Shown here: piece by piece, positions 17,866 through 26,914 of the stretch
How the letters are laid out: each line of letters opens with the position of its first letter
How positions within the stretch are numbered: the stretch's first letter is position 1
Notes under the pieces: generated by a model
Database searches by the model: none
Told to the model about the DNA's origin: nothing
What the model saw: the letters and a program-made list of their open reading frames with translations, nothing else
Program-made: the position numbers and the translations under genes
Assembly (NCBI RefSeq): GCF_004799495.1
Contig: NZ_SSMY01000011.1
Coordinates: forward strand, 62,001-126,000
Reading direction: 5' to 3'
Length of the DNA stretch: 64,000 bases
From: Sphingomonas sp.
GTDB taxonomy: Bacteria > Pseudomonadota > Alphaproteobacteria > Sphingomonadales > Sphingomonadaceae

Positions 17866-18614
17866 GACGCCTCCGCGATCTCACCGATCCCAGCCGCATG
17901 CCGGCGCTCGACGCCGCCTTGGCCAAGCGCCGGCCGGCGCTTGGCATCGGCGACGACCAGCCGCCGCCGCGCATCCTGCTGCTCTACGGCTCGCTCAGGG
18001 AACGGTCATTCTCACGCTTGGCAACTGAGGAGGCGGCGCGGCTGCTCCAGTTCTTCGGCGCCGACACACGGATCTTCGACCCGTCCGACCTGCCGCTGCC
18101 AGACCAGGTCCCAAACGACGACCATCCTGCCGTCCACGAACTGCGCGAGCACGCTTTCTGGTCCGAGGGCATGGTGTGGTGCAGCCCCGAGCGCCACGGA
18201 CAGATCACCGGTATTATGAAAGCGCAGATCGACCACCTGCCACTCGAGATGAAGGGCCGCCGCCCGACCCAGGGCCGCACGCTCGCAGTAATGCAGGTGT
18301 CGGGTGGGTCGCAGTCGTTCAACGCCGTGAACACGCTACGGCTGCTCGGTCGATGGATGCGGATGTTTACGATCCCGAACCAGTCTTCGGTCGCGATGGC
18401 CTACAAGGAATTCGATGAGGCTGGGCGCATGAAGTCGTCCAGCTACTACGACCGCATCGTCGACGTGATGGAGGAGCTGGTCCGCATCACGGTGCTGATG
18501 CGTCCGCACTCCGTGCAGTTGGTCGACAGATATTCCGAGCGGAAGGCCGCCGGCTTGAAGGCGGTCGCCGAGGACCATTCGGCGGTCGCAGTTGGAAAGT
18601 CGGATAGACCCTAG
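17862..18614 (+). CDS. arsH: ArsH NADPH-dependent FMN oxidoreductase
   Basis: A 250-residue flavodoxin-like oxidoreductase. The FMN loop [38 protein letters not shown] and [26 protein letters not shown] are all ArsH signatures. ArsH oxidises trivalent methylated and aromatic arsenicals to less toxic forms. It ends the arsenic operon, three bases before the end of the converging DUF4209-type gene. Confidence 0.95.
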   Translation: MRRLRDLTDPSRMPALDAALAKRRPALGIGDDQPPPRILLLYGSLRERSFSRLATEEAARLLQFFGADTRIFDPSDLPLPDQVPNDDHPAVHELREHAFWSEGMVWCSPERHGQITGIMKAQIDHLPLEMKGRRPTQGRTLAVMQVSGGSQSFNAVNTLRLLGRWMRMFTIPNQSSVAMAYKEFDEAGRMKSSSYYDRIVDVMEELVRITVLMRPHSVQLVDRYSERKAAGLKAVAEDHSAVAVGKSDRP

Positions 18615-18617
18615 CCG

Positions 18618-20480
18618 TCAGAGTTCCATTTCGATCGCGGGAGCGACGACGTTACGCCACCGGCTGAACAACGGCCGGCACGCCAAATTGAAGATGAACC
18701 AGCACCCCACAACCGTCTCGGGCGCGTGGAACGCGTTCCAATGCATCTTGCCGTGCGCCAGCTCGTTCCTGAGCGACGGCCCCGGCCGGAAATTGAAAAG
18801 CAGGTCGATCTCGTGGACGATGTCGACGCCCCACATCGCCTCCAGGTCGCCACGGTTGACGTCGAGCAGCGCGCCAAGCGCACGATCACCCTGCAACAGG
18901 TCAGCCTCGACCTTGGTCGGGTCGGCATTTCCGAGCACCAGCATGTGTCGCAGCGAATTCTCCAGCTGCGGGAAAAGGATGTGGGCGGCCGAGACGTAGT
19001 CGCCCTGGAACATGCGGGCGAACCCCAGCGAGAAGATGTTGCCATAGCCCGGGGGCACGAAGGGTGTGGTGTGCGTGATCGGCACGAGATGGCGCTCCTC
19101 GACACTGAAGCGGTCGAGAAGCGTGCGGCGCGCGGGCTCGATCAGCCCGTTGACCTGCTGGAACCTGGTGACCGACATATGACGGACGCACTTCGCCTTG
19201 ACCCAATCCTCGTCTGGCTCGCTGTCCAAACCTAGAGCGTCCACCCGGGCCACCGTCTTGCCGTCACCGTCGAGATATTCCGAGCCGCCGATCGCATCGA
19301 GGATCGACCCCTTCGCACCTGCGATCGCGGCCGCGCGAAGCTCGTCCCGCTTCGGTGCATCGACGAGGATCAGCATCTGCGCGAACGCGTCGGGCAGGCT
19401 CAAGCCTTCGAACAACTCAACCGCCGCCGCCCGCTCCTCGGTGAGATCGATCGGGATGAGCGTCGACCCCATCTCGTCGCGCGCCGACAGCTGCAGCTGC
19501 CGCATCTCGTCGAGAAGCTGGCGGACACGATCCTTCGTCCCCTTCACCTCGCGTAGCTCGGCGACCGCCAGCTTGGTCCAATGCGCCTTCGCCAGCGAGC
19601 CATGGCACTGGTCGCGCATCTTCAGCGTCTGTTCCGCAGCCTCGCGACGGCAACGATCCTCGTCGTCGGGCCGCTGGGACCAGCCGTGGCACCGGGCAGC
19701 CAGAAGCCAAGCGCGCTTGACGGCCTCGGGATAGGCGTTGGCGGGCGCGGCTGACGCGAGAATCTCCGCCTCACGCGACGCATCGTCCGGCGTCAACAAT
19801 CCCACCCCCATGCCGATATCGGCCAGCTCGACGAGCTGGACGTATGCGGCATCGGCGCGAGCCTGATCCCAAGCGCGCTCGAACGCTCCGCGCACCGTCG
19901 CGGCGATGTCTCCCCTCTTATTGAGCAGCCGCATCAGGTCGATGGCGCGCGCGATCGGCTTGACGACGTCGTGCATGCCGAGGGCGACGCCGGGGATGCC
20001 CGGGACAACGGTCCCGGCGAGGACCCTCATCGCAACCTCGCAATACGCCTCCATCGCTGCCCGACCGGCACGGTGATGGCGACGGGCGTTGAGGAACGCG
20101 ACGTCGCCCATCCGGGCGCGCAAATGCGCGTGGGCGATCGAGGGCGCCATGTCGGCTACGACGTCGTTCTGCTCGCCGCGGATGTCTGAGGGAATCATCG
20201 ACCTGCGGTCGCCCATGACGAGCTTCGCGCCGAACACCTCGGCCGGGTCGTCCAGCCGCATGTGGAACGACATCAGGCCCGCCAGCAGATCGAACACCCG
20301 CTCGCGCGATCCCTCCCCAGCGGCTGCCGCAACGGCCGCCGCGTCACGGAGGTCATTCTCCACCGAATAGCCGTCGGCCGAAGTGCGCGCGGCAAGGAAC
20401 GCGTCGAGGCCGCTGGCGGCGAAATCCTCCCGTGTGGCGAGGACATAGAGCGGACGGTCGTCTTCCGGCTGGTCGGACAT
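18618..20480 (-). CDS. DUF4209-like large protein with C-terminal RNxxxHG motif
   Basis: A 620-residue soluble, mostly helical protein. The C-terminus carries RNELAHG (about residues 571-577), the RNxxxHG signature of DUF4209. The Arg-x4-His spacing is also that of HEPN-type RNase motifs. N-terminal and middle parts show no known motif. The start is taken at MSDQPEDDRPLY, preceded by GGGGAGAACGG; an in-frame upstream start would add 29 basic residues. It is divergent from a TnsB-like gene, and a LexA-type box lies between them. Whether it has RNase or defence activity is untested. Confidence 0.6.
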   Translation of the reverse strand: MSDQPEDDRPLYVLATREDFAASGLDAFLAARTSADGYSVENDLRDAAAVAAAAGEGSRERVFDLLAGLMSFHMRLDDPAEVFGAKLVMGDRRSMIPSDIRGEQNDVVADMAPSIAHAHLRARMGDVAFLNARRHHRAGRAAMEAYCEVAMRVLAGTVVPGIPGVALGMHDVVKPIARAIDLMRLLNKRGDIAATVRGAFERAWDQARADAAYVQLVELADIGMGVGLLTPDDASREAEILASAAPANAYPEAVKRAWLLAARCHGWSQRPDDEDRCRREAAEQTLKMRDQCHGSLAKAHWTKLAVAELREVKGTKDRVRQLLDEMRQLQLSARDEMGSTLIPIDLTEERAAAVELFEGLSLPDAFAQMLILVDAPKRDELRAAAIAGAKGSILDAIGGSEYLDGDGKTVARVDALGLDSEPDEDWVKAKCVRHMSVTRFQQVNGLIEPARRTLLDRFSVEERHLVPITHTTPFVPPGYGNIFSLGFARMFQGDYVSAAHILFPQLENSLRHMLVLGNADPTKVEADLLQGDRALGALLDVNRGDLEAMWGVDIVHEIDLLFNFRPGPSLRNELAHGKMHWNAFHAPETVVGCWFIFNLACRPLFSRWRNVVAPAIEMEL

Positions 20481-20539
20481 CCGTCCGTTCTCCCCCTGTT
20501 CCGGATGCTTGTCCAGCGCCGCCATCGGTCGGGGACGGA

Positions 20540-20554
20540 GAACGACCGGTGAAC
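20540..20554. promoter_or_regulatory. LexA-type SOS box between DUF4209-like and TnsB-like genes
   Basis: GAACGACCGGTGAAC fits GAAC-N7-GAAC exactly. It is 59 bases upstream of the gene at 20614 and 59 bases upstream of the divergent gene at 20480. The exact match could arise by chance about once per 65 kb per orientation, so its support is weaker than that of the imuA box; the position between two gene starts is what favours it. Confidence 0.5.
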
Positions 20555-20613
20555 CACGTCTCGCCATCGGCTTGGCGGGCTCTCGGAATCTTCATCAAAA
20601 AGAGGAAAAAGAT

Positions 20614-21498
20614 ATGCAGGACATCGATCTGTCCGGCGTCGATCCGACGCGCTGGGCCGAAACCCGCCGCCGCGTCGGGATAATCCGCGAGTGGTGCGCC
20701 AAGCCGCGCCACACCAAGGCCGAGGGCATCGCCGCCGCCACCCGCTTGGGGCTCAGCGTCGGACAGTTCAACCGCCTGGTCGCGAGTTGGAAGGCACACG
20801 GCGATGCCCTTCGGATCAGTGGCAGCAACCGGCGGCGGGGAGCCAGCACCGGCACAACCACTTTGCCGGCTGCCACGCGCGCCGCCATCGACGCGGCCAT
20901 CGCCACCGTGGGTGCGGACGCGGCCTTCCAAGCCGTCCGCGACGAGGCCGCGCGTCGCTGCCGCGACGCGGGGACACCCGAGGCGTCGGAAGGCATGGTG
21001 CACTACCTGCTCATGCGCGCGCGTCGCGATGGCGCCCACCGAGCGCGTGCCGATTCAGCGCGGCTCCTGATCGGTCATGTGCAGGCCCTGCTGCCCGTCT
21101 CCGACGGCGAAGGCGGCGCGGGCATCCCTACCCTGCTACTCGCCGTCGAGGAAGCTAGCCGCCGCGTGATCGCACATCGCCTGACGATCCATGGCGCGCC
21201 ATCGGCGAACGCCGTTGATTCACTGGTCAACGAGGTCCGCGAGGGGCAACCGACCGACCGGCGGGGCGAGATCGTCGTCGCGAAGGATCTGGCCACCTCG
21301 CCGCAGGAGGGCATCAAGCATGGCGGCGGGCCCCGTCTGCTGGCATCCATCCTCGGCAGCCACCTCGACACCCTCCCGCTAAGGCACCAGCGGGCGCGGC
21401 CGGGCGAAACGCGTCGTGCACCGGGGCAGCCGGTCAGCCTAGAAGACGCCCACACCGCCGTTTCCAGCGCGGTCGACGCCCACAACCTGCGGCTGTAG
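20614..21498 (+). CDS. TnsB-like protein with degenerate integrase core (short)
   Basis: A 294-residue protein with an N-terminal HTH (RLGLSVGQFNRLVASWKAHG) and then a region that resembles a DDE integrase core: LLIGHVQALLP and LLLAVEEASRRVIAHRL match the first strands of TnsB/TniA cores and of the neighbour at 21529-22737. The first catalytic Asp is replaced by His (about 155), and no Asp-Glu pair follows. The start is the ATG after AAAGAGGAAAA. It is probably an inactive relative of a transposase, perhaps a DNA-binding regulator or accessory protein. A LexA-type box precedes it. Confidence 0.5.
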   Translation: MQDIDLSGVDPTRWAETRRRVGIIREWCAKPRHTKAEGIAAATRLGLSVGQFNRLVASWKAHGDALRISGSNRRRGASTGTTTLPAATRAAIDAAIATVGADAAFQAVRDEAARRCRDAGTPEASEGMVHYLLMRARRDGAHRARADSARLLIGHVQALLPVSDGEGGAGIPTLLLAVEEASRRVIAHRLTIHGAPSANAVDSLVNEVREGQPTDRRGEIVVAKDLATSPQEGIKHGGGPRLLASILGSHLDTLPLRHQRARPGETRRAPGQPVSLEDAHTAVSSAVDAHNLRL

Positions 21499-21528
21499 CC
21501 CATTCGCCCGCGGCGCGGACGCCCCGGC

Positions 21529-22737
21529 TCACTCCGCGAGCATCCGCAAAGCGTCGAGAAGCCCATCCGGCGGCGTCGGGGCCCCGCCGCGACGTTCGAT
21601 GACCTTCGTGGCATTCCAGGTCGCAACTTCGCGGGCGATGCGAAGTTCGGCCTCGCCCTCGGTGAACACCTCGTCACCTTGGGTCAGCGGCGGCGGCCCC
21701 TTCGCAACCCACGTCGGTCGCAGCCATATGCCGCCGATCCGCTCGCCCACATACTTGCGCAGCTGCGATCCATACCGACGCTCGCGCGTAATCAAATCGA
21801 CATCGGCGGGGCGGAGCGCCGCCTTCATGTCTGCGACCCGATGGGACCAACTTTCGCCATCGGCGCCAACCACGATGTCCATTCGGCGCATGGCCGCGGC
21901 CCACGGCAGCGGATGAGGCGTATCCTTCACCGCCTCCCGTGCGCCTATGGCGGCGCGACGGTAGCCACCGACGCTATCGGCCAGCGACCCCATCGCCCAG
22001 CCGAGGATGCGAAGCGTTCCGCGATCGATAAGGCAGAACAGCGCGAACGGTTTGCCGCCTGCGTCACGCATCGCCACCGGGCAACAGTCGAGCACGACCG
22101 ATTCGCCGAGCATCGCCATGTCCGCGACGCGAGCCTGTTCGCGGGCGATGATGGCGCGCACGGTCTTCGGCGACGGCATGGTCGGGCCGTCCTTCCTGCC
22201 GATGGCTGGCACGCGCGCGCGCACGGCGTGTTCGAGATCGCGCCGCAACGCCTCGACGGAACGAGCCCCTTCAGCCGCTGCAGCGATCACCTTCACGACC
22301 TCCGCCTGAAGCGCGGCGTTGACGGCCGGGTCGATCCGGCGCGTGCGATCCGGCGAGCCCGCGGCATAAGAGCCAACGGCCAGAAGTCCCGGCCTTCTGC
22401 GCCAGGCCGACGCCATCTGGTAGAAGCGGTTCGGCTCGACGCCAGCGGCGGCGGCCGCCGTCACCGCCGTCAGCTCGCCGCGGTCGCCCACCCATCGCCG
22501 CAGAAGCTCGATGCGTGTTGCCGCGCGACGCCGCAACGCGGGCGACATCGACAACCAGGCCTCCCTCTCCTCTGCCGTCGGCCGCTGTCCGACCAGCGAT
22601 TCGAGGTCGACCACGATGTCCGATTCGCCAGCCACCGATTCGGCATGCGCGACATCCTCGCCCCGCGTGATCCCCACGGCGGTAATAGCGGCGGCGCGCG
22701 GGCGCTTGGTGGACTTGGGGACGCGGGTCGAGGCCAT
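21529..22737 (-). CDS. TnsB-like protein with degenerate integrase core (long)
   Basis: A 402-residue protein with the same layout as its neighbour. The HTH region (AGVEPNRFYQMASAWRRRPGLL) is followed by a linker (PSPKTVRAIIAREQARV), then VVLDCCPVAMRD...FCLIDRGTLRILGW, a good match to the first strands of rve cores. Candidate aspartates remain (about D217 and D293 in VGADGESWS), but where the catalytic Glu is expected (SQLRKYV, about 325) there is no Glu. The gene converges on 20614-21498 and is divergent from tnsA. An inactive TnsB paralogue with a targeting or regulatory job is the working idea. Confidence 0.55.
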   Translation of the reverse strand: MASTRVPKSTKRPRAAAITAVGITRGEDVAHAESVAGESDIVVDLESLVGQRPTAEEREAWLSMSPALRRRAATRIELLRRWVGDRGELTAVTAAAAAGVEPNRFYQMASAWRRRPGLLAVGSYAAGSPDRTRRIDPAVNAALQAEVVKVIAAAAEGARSVEALRRDLEHAVRARVPAIGRKDGPTMPSPKTVRAIIAREQARVADMAMLGESVVLDCCPVAMRDAGGKPFALFCLIDRGTLRILGWAMGSLADSVGGYRRAAIGAREAVKDTPHPLPWAAAMRRMDIVVGADGESWSHRVADMKAALRPADVDLITRERRYGSQLRKYVGERIGGIWLRPTWVAKGPPPLTQGDEVFTEGEAELRIAREVATWNATKVIERRGGAPTPPDGLLDALRMLAE

Positions 22738-22776
22738 TTCCGCGGCATACGATGGTTAAGAGGCTGCGCCAACCCA

Positions 22777-22849
22777 TTTGCAAATGAAGACGCATAAAAA
22801 GTTGTTGCCAAAATCGAGGTCCGTCCTATGTTGCATCTTCATTTGCAAA
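22777..22849. repeat. 14-bp inverted repeat upstream of tnsA, candidate TnsB or operator sites
   Basis: TTTGCAAATGAAGA (22777-22790) is repeated exactly in inverse as TCTTCATTTGCAAA (22836-22849), 18 bases before tnsA. The enclosed DNA is AT-rich against its surroundings. The core ATTTGCAAA also occurs once after tniQ (TTTGCAAAT, 29079-29087). In Tn7 the TnsB sites of the right end overlap the tnsABC promoter, so this could be a transposon end, an operator, or both. Confidence 0.55.
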
Positions 22850-22866
22850 CAATGGGATGACAACTC

Positions 22867-23628
22867 ATGCGGTTGCAGAAGCCCCCGAAATCCGTCCAGG
22901 CGACGCAGGTCCGCAGCTTCGGCAGGATCGACGCGCTCCGGATCGTGCGGCCGATCGGCCCCGGCCCGATCCGCCAGATCATCACCGGCAACAAGGTCGT
23001 GGTGACGACCAACTATCCTTCGAAGAAGAACCGCTGCGCGCACCCCGCCGAAGCGCAGACCGAGGGTGCGGGCACGAAGCACGACGAGGTGGTCACGCAC
23101 ATCGTCCGGTCGAAGCCGCAGCCGTTCCGCATCGAGGCCGTCATCGACGGCGTCCTGTTCCGCAGCGTGCCCGACCGCATCCGGCTCATGGCCGACGGCT
23201 CGCGCTCGATCGTCGAGTTCAAGCGCGAGTGGAAGGATTTCGAGCGCGAGGAGGCGCAGGCCCAGTCGACGCTCGCCATCGCGGTCGCGGACGAACTCGG
23301 CCTCATATACGAGCGCAAGACCCTCGCCTGCCTCGGTGACGAGACCCGGCGCGCCAACATCAACCGCGTCCAGCTCTACCGCTTCGTCCCCGTCACCGTC
23401 CGCCAGGAGATGACGGCGACGCGTATGCTGGCCGAACGCGGCCCCCTCGCGCTCGGCGAACTCGCCGACGCCATGGCCGCCGACCACCGCAACGGCTTCG
23501 CGCACGTGTGTGCACTCATGGTGCGCCGCATCGCGGCCATCGACCTCGACGGTCGCGAAATCAGCCGCGACAGCCGCGTCGACCCCGTCCCGCCCCTCCC
23601 GACCGTGATGCCGAGCATCAACGTGTAG
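22867..23628 (+). CDS. tnsA: TnsA-like endonuclease of a Tn7-like element
   Basis: A 253-residue protein whose central part has a PD-(D/E)xK nuclease core: VPDRIRL (Asp103) and IVEFKRE (Glu117, Lys119). TnsA cuts the 5' strands at Tn7 ends so that TnsA plus TnsB excise the element by double-strand breaks. The C-terminal half has a winged-helix-like region (RMLAERGPLALGELADAMAA). It is first in the tnsA-tnsB-tnsC-tniQ operon. A cut-and-paste mode is inferred from its presence. Confidence 0.85.
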   Translation: MRLQKPPKSVQATQVRSFGRIDALRIVRPIGPGPIRQIITGNKVVVTTNYPSKKNRCAHPAEAQTEGAGTKHDEVVTHIVRSKPQPFRIEAVIDGVLFRSVPDRIRLMADGSRSIVEFKREWKDFEREEAQAQSTLAIAVADELGLIYERKTLACLGDETRRANINRVQLYRFVPVTVRQEMTATRMLAERGPLALGELADAMAADHRNGFAHVCALMVRRIAAIDLDGREISRDSRVDPVPPLPTVMPSINV

Positions 23629-23723
23629 CCTCCCGCCAACCCGACAATCCGCCCTTCCAGAGGCGGCTGCCGGGATGCGCGCCCCGGCCGCCGCGACGAA
23701 CCCGCGCGCCCGGAGAAGATGAA

Positions 23724-25940
23724 GTGAAGATCAAGAACGTGATCGGCCGCACCATCAAGGTCGATGGCCAGAAGCTATTCGTCGAAAAGGCGCTCGGCGA
23801 CGGGTTGCTGCACATCATCGAATTGCCCGGCGGAGCGCCGTTCCGCCCGATCAACGAGGAAACCGGCGACCGCATGATGCCGGACGAGGCATTCATCAAC
23901 GAGGTGAACCGCCGCGGCCTGCTCGAGATCCTCGCGGACGAGAACGGACCGATCGTCGGGGCGCTGCCGCCGGAACCCCCGATGACGCCCGAGGAAATCA
24001 TGGCCGTCGATCCGATGGCCGAGGTTCGGGTAATCGTCGTGGACGGGCTGCGGGAGCGCGGGGCTCACGCGAACGACCCCGACCTCTCGCGCCAACTGAA
24101 GGCTGTGTGGGCCGAGAAGGGACTGGCAAAGAAGGCCGGCCCGACGCCGCCGGTCTCGACCGCCCGCGCGTGGCTGAAGAAGGTCGAGAACGATGTGGCC
24201 ACCCTTTCGGCGCTGATGTCGCGGTCGGGTCGCGTGCCCCGCGCGCGCCGGCTCGATCCCGAGATGGTCGAGATCGTCGAGCTGCTCGCGCGCTGGTATT
24301 ACGCCCTGCGCGGACGCCGATTGCAGGACGTCGTGACCGAGGCGGACAAGAAGACGAAGGAGTTGAACGCCCGACGCAAGGCGCTGGGCCTGCAGCCGCT
24401 CCGCCCCCCGTCGCGCGAGACACTCCGCCGCGAGATCCAGCGCATCCTGTGCCGCGAGACCTACGCCGAGAAGTATGGCGAGAAGGCCGCAAAGTCGCGG
24501 TGGGACGGTTCCGGCAAGGGTCTCTCGGCGAGCATCGCGCTGGAACTTGGTCTGATGGACGACACCGTCATCGACAACGTCGTCGTGTTCGACGGACGGT
24601 CGGCGGTGCCGGCGGGGCGCCCTTACATCTGCGTGCTGCTAGACGTCAGCACGCGGGCCGCGCCCGGATGGGTGACGAGCTTCGTTCCGCCCACCGTGCA
24701 GACCGCGGCGGCGTGCGTCAGGCGCGCGGCGTTCGGGATGCCCGTTCGGCCCGACCGCGCAGAACGCTACCCGGTCCTGCTCGAGATGAACGGCAAATTC
24801 GACGAGATCGGCGTAGATAACGGCAAGAACTACGCGTCGACGTCGTTCCAGCACGCGCTCGCCGACATCGGCACGACGCTTCGGCTGATGCCGGTCGGGT
24901 CGCCGCGGCACAAGGCCATGGTCGAGAGGCTGTTCCACACGCTCAAGACCTTCCTGCTGGAGAAGCTGCCGGGCTACACCCTCAATCCCGCGATCCTGAG
25001 GGAGTTCGGCTACGATCCCGAAAAGGAAGCCGCGATCACAATCAGCGACCTCCAGAGCCTCATCGCGGACTTCTTCTACGCCTACCACATCGTCGTCCAC
25101 AGCGGCATCGGGACGCAGCCCGCGAACGCCTGGCAGAAGTCGATCGAGAAGCACGGCCGCAACGTCGTCGCGAACCCGGCCAAGCTGGCGGTGCTGGTGC
25201 ACGCCACCATGACGAGGCGCATCACGCGTGCGGGCGTCCGCGCGTTCGGCGGAATGCGCTTCACGCATCCGCAGCACGCGCCCGCCCTGCTCGACGCCAT
25301 CGTGGCGCGCGAGAAGGTCCGCAACCGCACCAGGGCCGGGACCACGGCCACCGCCCACATCAAGTATGATCCCGAGGACCTCGGCGCTATCTGGGTGCTG
25401 AACCCCGACACGAACGAATACCTGCGGCTCGACAATGTCGATCAGGAATACGCCAAGGGGCTCCCGCTCTGGCGCCACCGGCAGATCGTCAAGTGGGTCG
25501 AGAAGGAGAACCTCGCCTTCAACACCGTCGAGGAGCGGCTCGAGGCCCGGCGCTTGCTGAATGAGCGCATCCTCGAACTCGCGCCGGAGATGAAGAACCG
25601 CGAACGCCGCGCCATGGCGCGCATGCTGGGCAAGCCGCTTGTCGATGCGGAGGTCGACTTCGCGGAAGCACCGCCGACGCACGACGGTCTCGCGCCGGTC
25701 ATCGAGCACGACCTGGCTGCCGACGAGCGCATCGACGCCGAGGTCAGCTTGAGTCGGCCCGGCACCCTGACCGGCGACGGCGCCGACGACGCTGACACCG
25801 ACGGTGAGGCGGCAGCCGGCGCTCGCGGCGGCGACGCCGACGACCGTGACGACGGAGAGTCGGACGTCGAGACCGAGATCCAGGATCCGCTGTGGAGTTC
25901 GCCGCCCGACGAGGACGACCAGTGGGAGGACCTCGCATGA
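23724..25940 (+). CDS. tnsB: TnsB-like DDE transposase
   Basis: A 738-residue transposase of the TnsB/TniA/Mu group. N-terminal DNA-binding domains are followed by an rve core: an Asp in VIDNVVVFDGR (about 284 or 290), Asp365 in GVDNGKNY and Glu401 in HKAMVERLF, the last two 36 residues apart as in D35E enzymes. A Mu C-terminal beta-barrel region and an acidic tail (about 670-738) follow; the tail probably contacts TnsC. The start is the GTG after CCCGGAGAAGATGAA; the longer upstream reading is a shadow of tnsA. Its stop overlaps tnsC. Confidence 0.9.
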   Translation: MKIKNVIGRTIKVDGQKLFVEKALGDGLLHIIELPGGAPFRPINEETGDRMMPDEAFINEVNRRGLLEILADENGPIVGALPPEPPMTPEEIMAVDPMAEVRVIVVDGLRERGAHANDPDLSRQLKAVWAEKGLAKKAGPTPPVSTARAWLKKVENDVATLSALMSRSGRVPRARRLDPEMVEIVELLARWYYALRGRRLQDVVTEADKKTKELNARRKALGLQPLRPPSRETLRREIQRILCRETYAEKYGEKAAKSRWDGSGKGLSASIALELGLMDDTVIDNVVVFDGRSAVPAGRPYICVLLDVSTRAAPGWVTSFVPPTVQTAAACVRRAAFGMPVRPDRAERYPVLLEMNGKFDEIGVDNGKNYASTSFQHALADIGTTLRLMPVGSPRHKAMVERLFHTLKTFLLEKLPGYTLNPAILREFGYDPEKEAAITISDLQSLIADFFYAYHIVVHSGIGTQPANAWQKSIEKHGRNVVANPAKLAVLVHATMTRRITRAGVRAFGGMRFTHPQHAPALLDAIVAREKVRNRTRAGTTATAHIKYDPEDLGAIWVLNPDTNEYLRLDNVDQEYAKGLPLWRHRQIVKWVEKENLAFNTVEERLEARRLLNERILELAPEMKNRERRAMARMLGKPLVDAEVDFAEAPPTHDGLAPVIEHDLAADERIDAEVSLSRPGTLTGDGADDADTDGEAAAGARGGDADDRDDGESDVETEIQDPLWSSPPDEDDQWEDLA

Positions 25941-26914
25941 GCTTCGACCCCAAGCGCGCCCGCGCGCCCTTCGCGCCGCAAGAACTCGTCCCCGCCACGG
26001 GCGATCCCGGCAAGACGCCCAGCGCCACGGCCGTCGGCGTCAGCCGCGCGCGCTACCGCGCGATCTACATCAGGAGCCCGGCCCATCGCCGGGTCCACCT
26101 GGCGTTCGATCGGCTGCGCGCGCTCGGGCTGGCGACGCCCGGGATGCCGCAGCGCGCCGTCCGCAACAGCGCACATTCCGGATCCGGCAAGACCGCCAAC
26201 GCGGAGGCATACGAGAAGCACGCCAACGCGAACGCGGCCGAAGGAACGATCCCGGTCCTGCACGTCGAACTCGACAAGGCATCCACCGTCGCGCGCCTCT
26301 GGGCATCGGTGAACGAGAAGGCCGGCGACGACTACAGCGACAAGGGATCGGAGGACATGCTGCGGCGGCGCGCGTTCAAGCTGCTCAAGGAAAAGAGCGT
26401 GGAACTGCTGATCATCGACGAGGCGCAGCACCTGTCCTACCGTTCGAGCTCGCGCAACGACGTGACCGATTCCCTCAAGAAGGCGCTGGACGACGGCGTC
26501 GTCCCAATCGCGCTGGTGGGCAACCAGGACCTCGCGCCGCTGCTGTCGCAGAACATCCAGCTCTCCAACCGGATGGATCCGCCGTGCGATCTCGAACCGC
26601 TGGACGTGCGAGTGGAGCGTGACCGCAGCGAGTTCAAGGGATTCGTCGGCCGCCTCGACGACGCCATGCTCGCCCGGGGGATCGTCACGGAGAAGGCGAA
26701 CCTGGTCGAGGTGCGGACGCTCGGATGCCTCTACGCCGTCAGCTCGGGCATTATCGGACGCGTCTTCAACCTCGTCGAGCAGGCGCTCGTCCACGCCCTC
26801 GAGCGGGGAGCGACGCAGATCGAGCTGTTCGATCTGGCTGCGGCTACCGACCGCTGGGCGATTGCGCAGAAGGTCGTCGACTACAATCCGTTCCGGACCG
26901 GCGCCAAGCTGTGA
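25937..26914 (+). CDS. tnsC: TnsC-like AAA+ ATPase
   Basis: A 325-residue AAA+ ATPase of the TnsC/TniB type. Walker A is SGSGKT (about residues 81-86), Walker B is LLIIDEAQHL (about 157-166), and ALVGNQDL with NRMDPPCDLEPL fits sensor regions. TnsC forms filaments on target DNA and passes the target signal from TniQ to TnsAB. The ATG overlaps the tnsB stop, and its own stop overlaps the GTG of tniQ. Confidence 0.9.
   Translation: MSFDPKRARAPFAPQELVPATGDPGKTPSATAVGVSRARYRAIYIRSPAHRRVHLAFDRLRALGLATPGMPQRAVRNSAHSGSGKTANAEAYEKHANANAAEGTIPVLHVELDKASTVARLWASVNEKAGDDYSDKGSEDMLRRRAFKLLKEKSVELLIIDEAQHLSYRSSSRNDVTDSLKKALDDGVVPIALVGNQDLAPLLSQNIQLSNRMDPPCDLEPLDVRVERDRSEFKGFVGRLDDAMLARGIVTEKANLVEVRTLGCLYAVSSGIIGRVFNLVEQALVHALERGATQIELFDLAAATDRWAIAQKVVDYNPFRTGAKL

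Noticed and set aside
23508-23723. A longer N-terminus for TnsB
   Set aside because: The extra residues are Arg/Pro-rich shadow of tnsA, and the GTG at 23724 has a good ribosome site.
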